A stretch of 64,000 nucleotides of DNA from Rhizobium sp. WSM4643. Its GTDB lineage: Bacteria > Pseudomonadota > Alphaproteobacteria > Rhizobiales > Rhizobiaceae. A program made the position numbers and the translations under genes. Location of the stretch: positions 2,170,001-2,234,000 of the forward strand of contig NZ_CP104040.1 in NCBI RefSeq assembly GCF_025152745.1, given 5' to 3'. Of the stretch, positions 63,732 through 64,000 are shown piece by piece (the stretch's first letter is position 1; each line of letters opens with the position of its first letter). Under the pieces are notes generated by a model, which was not told where the DNA came from, searched no databases, and saw nothing but the letters and a program-made list of their open reading frames with translations.

Positions 63732-64000
63732 GAGCCGTGAATCTCAAGCCTTCATTAATTGTGTGAGGACCTCAGATGTGTCACTACGATACTGGTGGAG
63801 CGGGTTTATGGTACGCGCCTTTGCCGAGCGAGTGGATAATGGTAGTGTTTTGATACCTTCCGTTTGAAAAAGCGGCTATCTACTCTGAAATGACATGCTT
63901 ATCCGTCCTTCGTTGGGATGGAAGGCTGGAACGGCAAAGTTGTTCCCGGGTGAGGCGGAAGCCAGGGATGCGCGGTTGGGCCGGCTGACAGTAACGAGGC
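63732..64000. other. gene-free right edge
   Basis: I see no supported gene. A 61-residue reading (63682-63867) has no ribosome site and spans the CtrA-like box, so it is left out. The segment is likely the leader of a rightward gene starting beyond the window. Confidence 0.4.

Noticed and set aside
63682..63867. 61-codon open frame near the right edge
   Set aside because: No ribosome-binding site, atypical codon use, and it covers a CtrA-like box in an AT-rich leader.

Overview
The window looks like a chromosomal segment of a Rhizobium of the R. etli / R. leguminosarum group. Reasons: uniformly high GC with strong third-position GC; alphaproteobacterial gene sets (purS-purQ-small purL with bolA and grxD, cckA beside a fliO-like gene, a dksA that has lost most zinc cysteines, eukaryote-type NADP isocitrate dehydrogenase); a rhizobial-type recA operator; and several copies of short intergenic palindromic repeats typical of Rhizobiaceae. 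The species call is inferred from remembered protein similarity, not from a search.

Layout. 0-6.4 kb: tail of a DEAD-box RNA helicase, Nudix hydrolase, TfoX-like and flavin reductase genes, a periplasmic binding protein, rpe, two small envelope genes and purB. 6.5-12.3 kb: two membrane proteins, an intact ISAs1-type insertion sequence with a clear target duplication, an RBBP9-type hydrolase and a PAS-PAS-GGDEF-EAL protein. 12.4-23.5 kb: the purine block purC-purS-purQ-purL followed by bolA and grxD. It is interrupted by a tRNA/RNA 2'-phosphotransferase gene (kptA) and by a lipoprotein / DUF1127 / MocR / PagL-like group. 23.6-31.5 kb: two tandem Bcr/CflA-type efflux genes, a PPP-type phosphatase of lower GC, then a leftward run rpsD-glsA-ttcA and two inositol-monophosphatase paralogues. 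31.8-38.4 kb: a GNAT gene, a HerA/FtsK-like ATPase, murI overlapping trmJ, an FUSC transporter and a small secreted protein.

38.5-48.3 kb: icd, a GNAT gene, a glutathione S-transferase gene with a 3' frameshift, an AraC/GyrI-type regulator, a nested inverted-repeat element, alaS, recA with its SOS box, and the pseudouridine catabolic pair psuK-psuG. 48.4-50.0 kb: an IS4-type element with a degraded transposase, inserted inside one arm of a palindromic intergenic repeat. 50.1-64 kb: cckA, a fliO-like gene, a DUF1062 gene, dksA, sixA, ycjX-ycjF, folP-folB-folK, a DUF922 putative protease, a candidate small RNA with a CCUCCC loop and a strong terminator, a 2Fe-2S ferredoxin and an Hpt phosphotransfer protein whose upstream DNA carries CtrA-like motifs.

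Most of the window is core metabolism and cell-cycle signalling. PurS, PurQ and small PurL form one FGAM synthase, with purC and purB as neighbouring steps. FolP, FolB and FolK are consecutive or linked folate steps. PsuK phosphorylates pseudouridine for PsuG to cleave. CckA, the Hpt protein and the CtrA-like sites point to the alphaproteobacterial cell-cycle phosphorelay. I found no CRISPR array, phage, tRNA or rRNA gene, and no defence island. The least explained items are the candidate sRNA at 62.4-62.5 kb, kptA inside the purine operon, the 22-bp tandem repeats before purC, and the nested palindromic elements.
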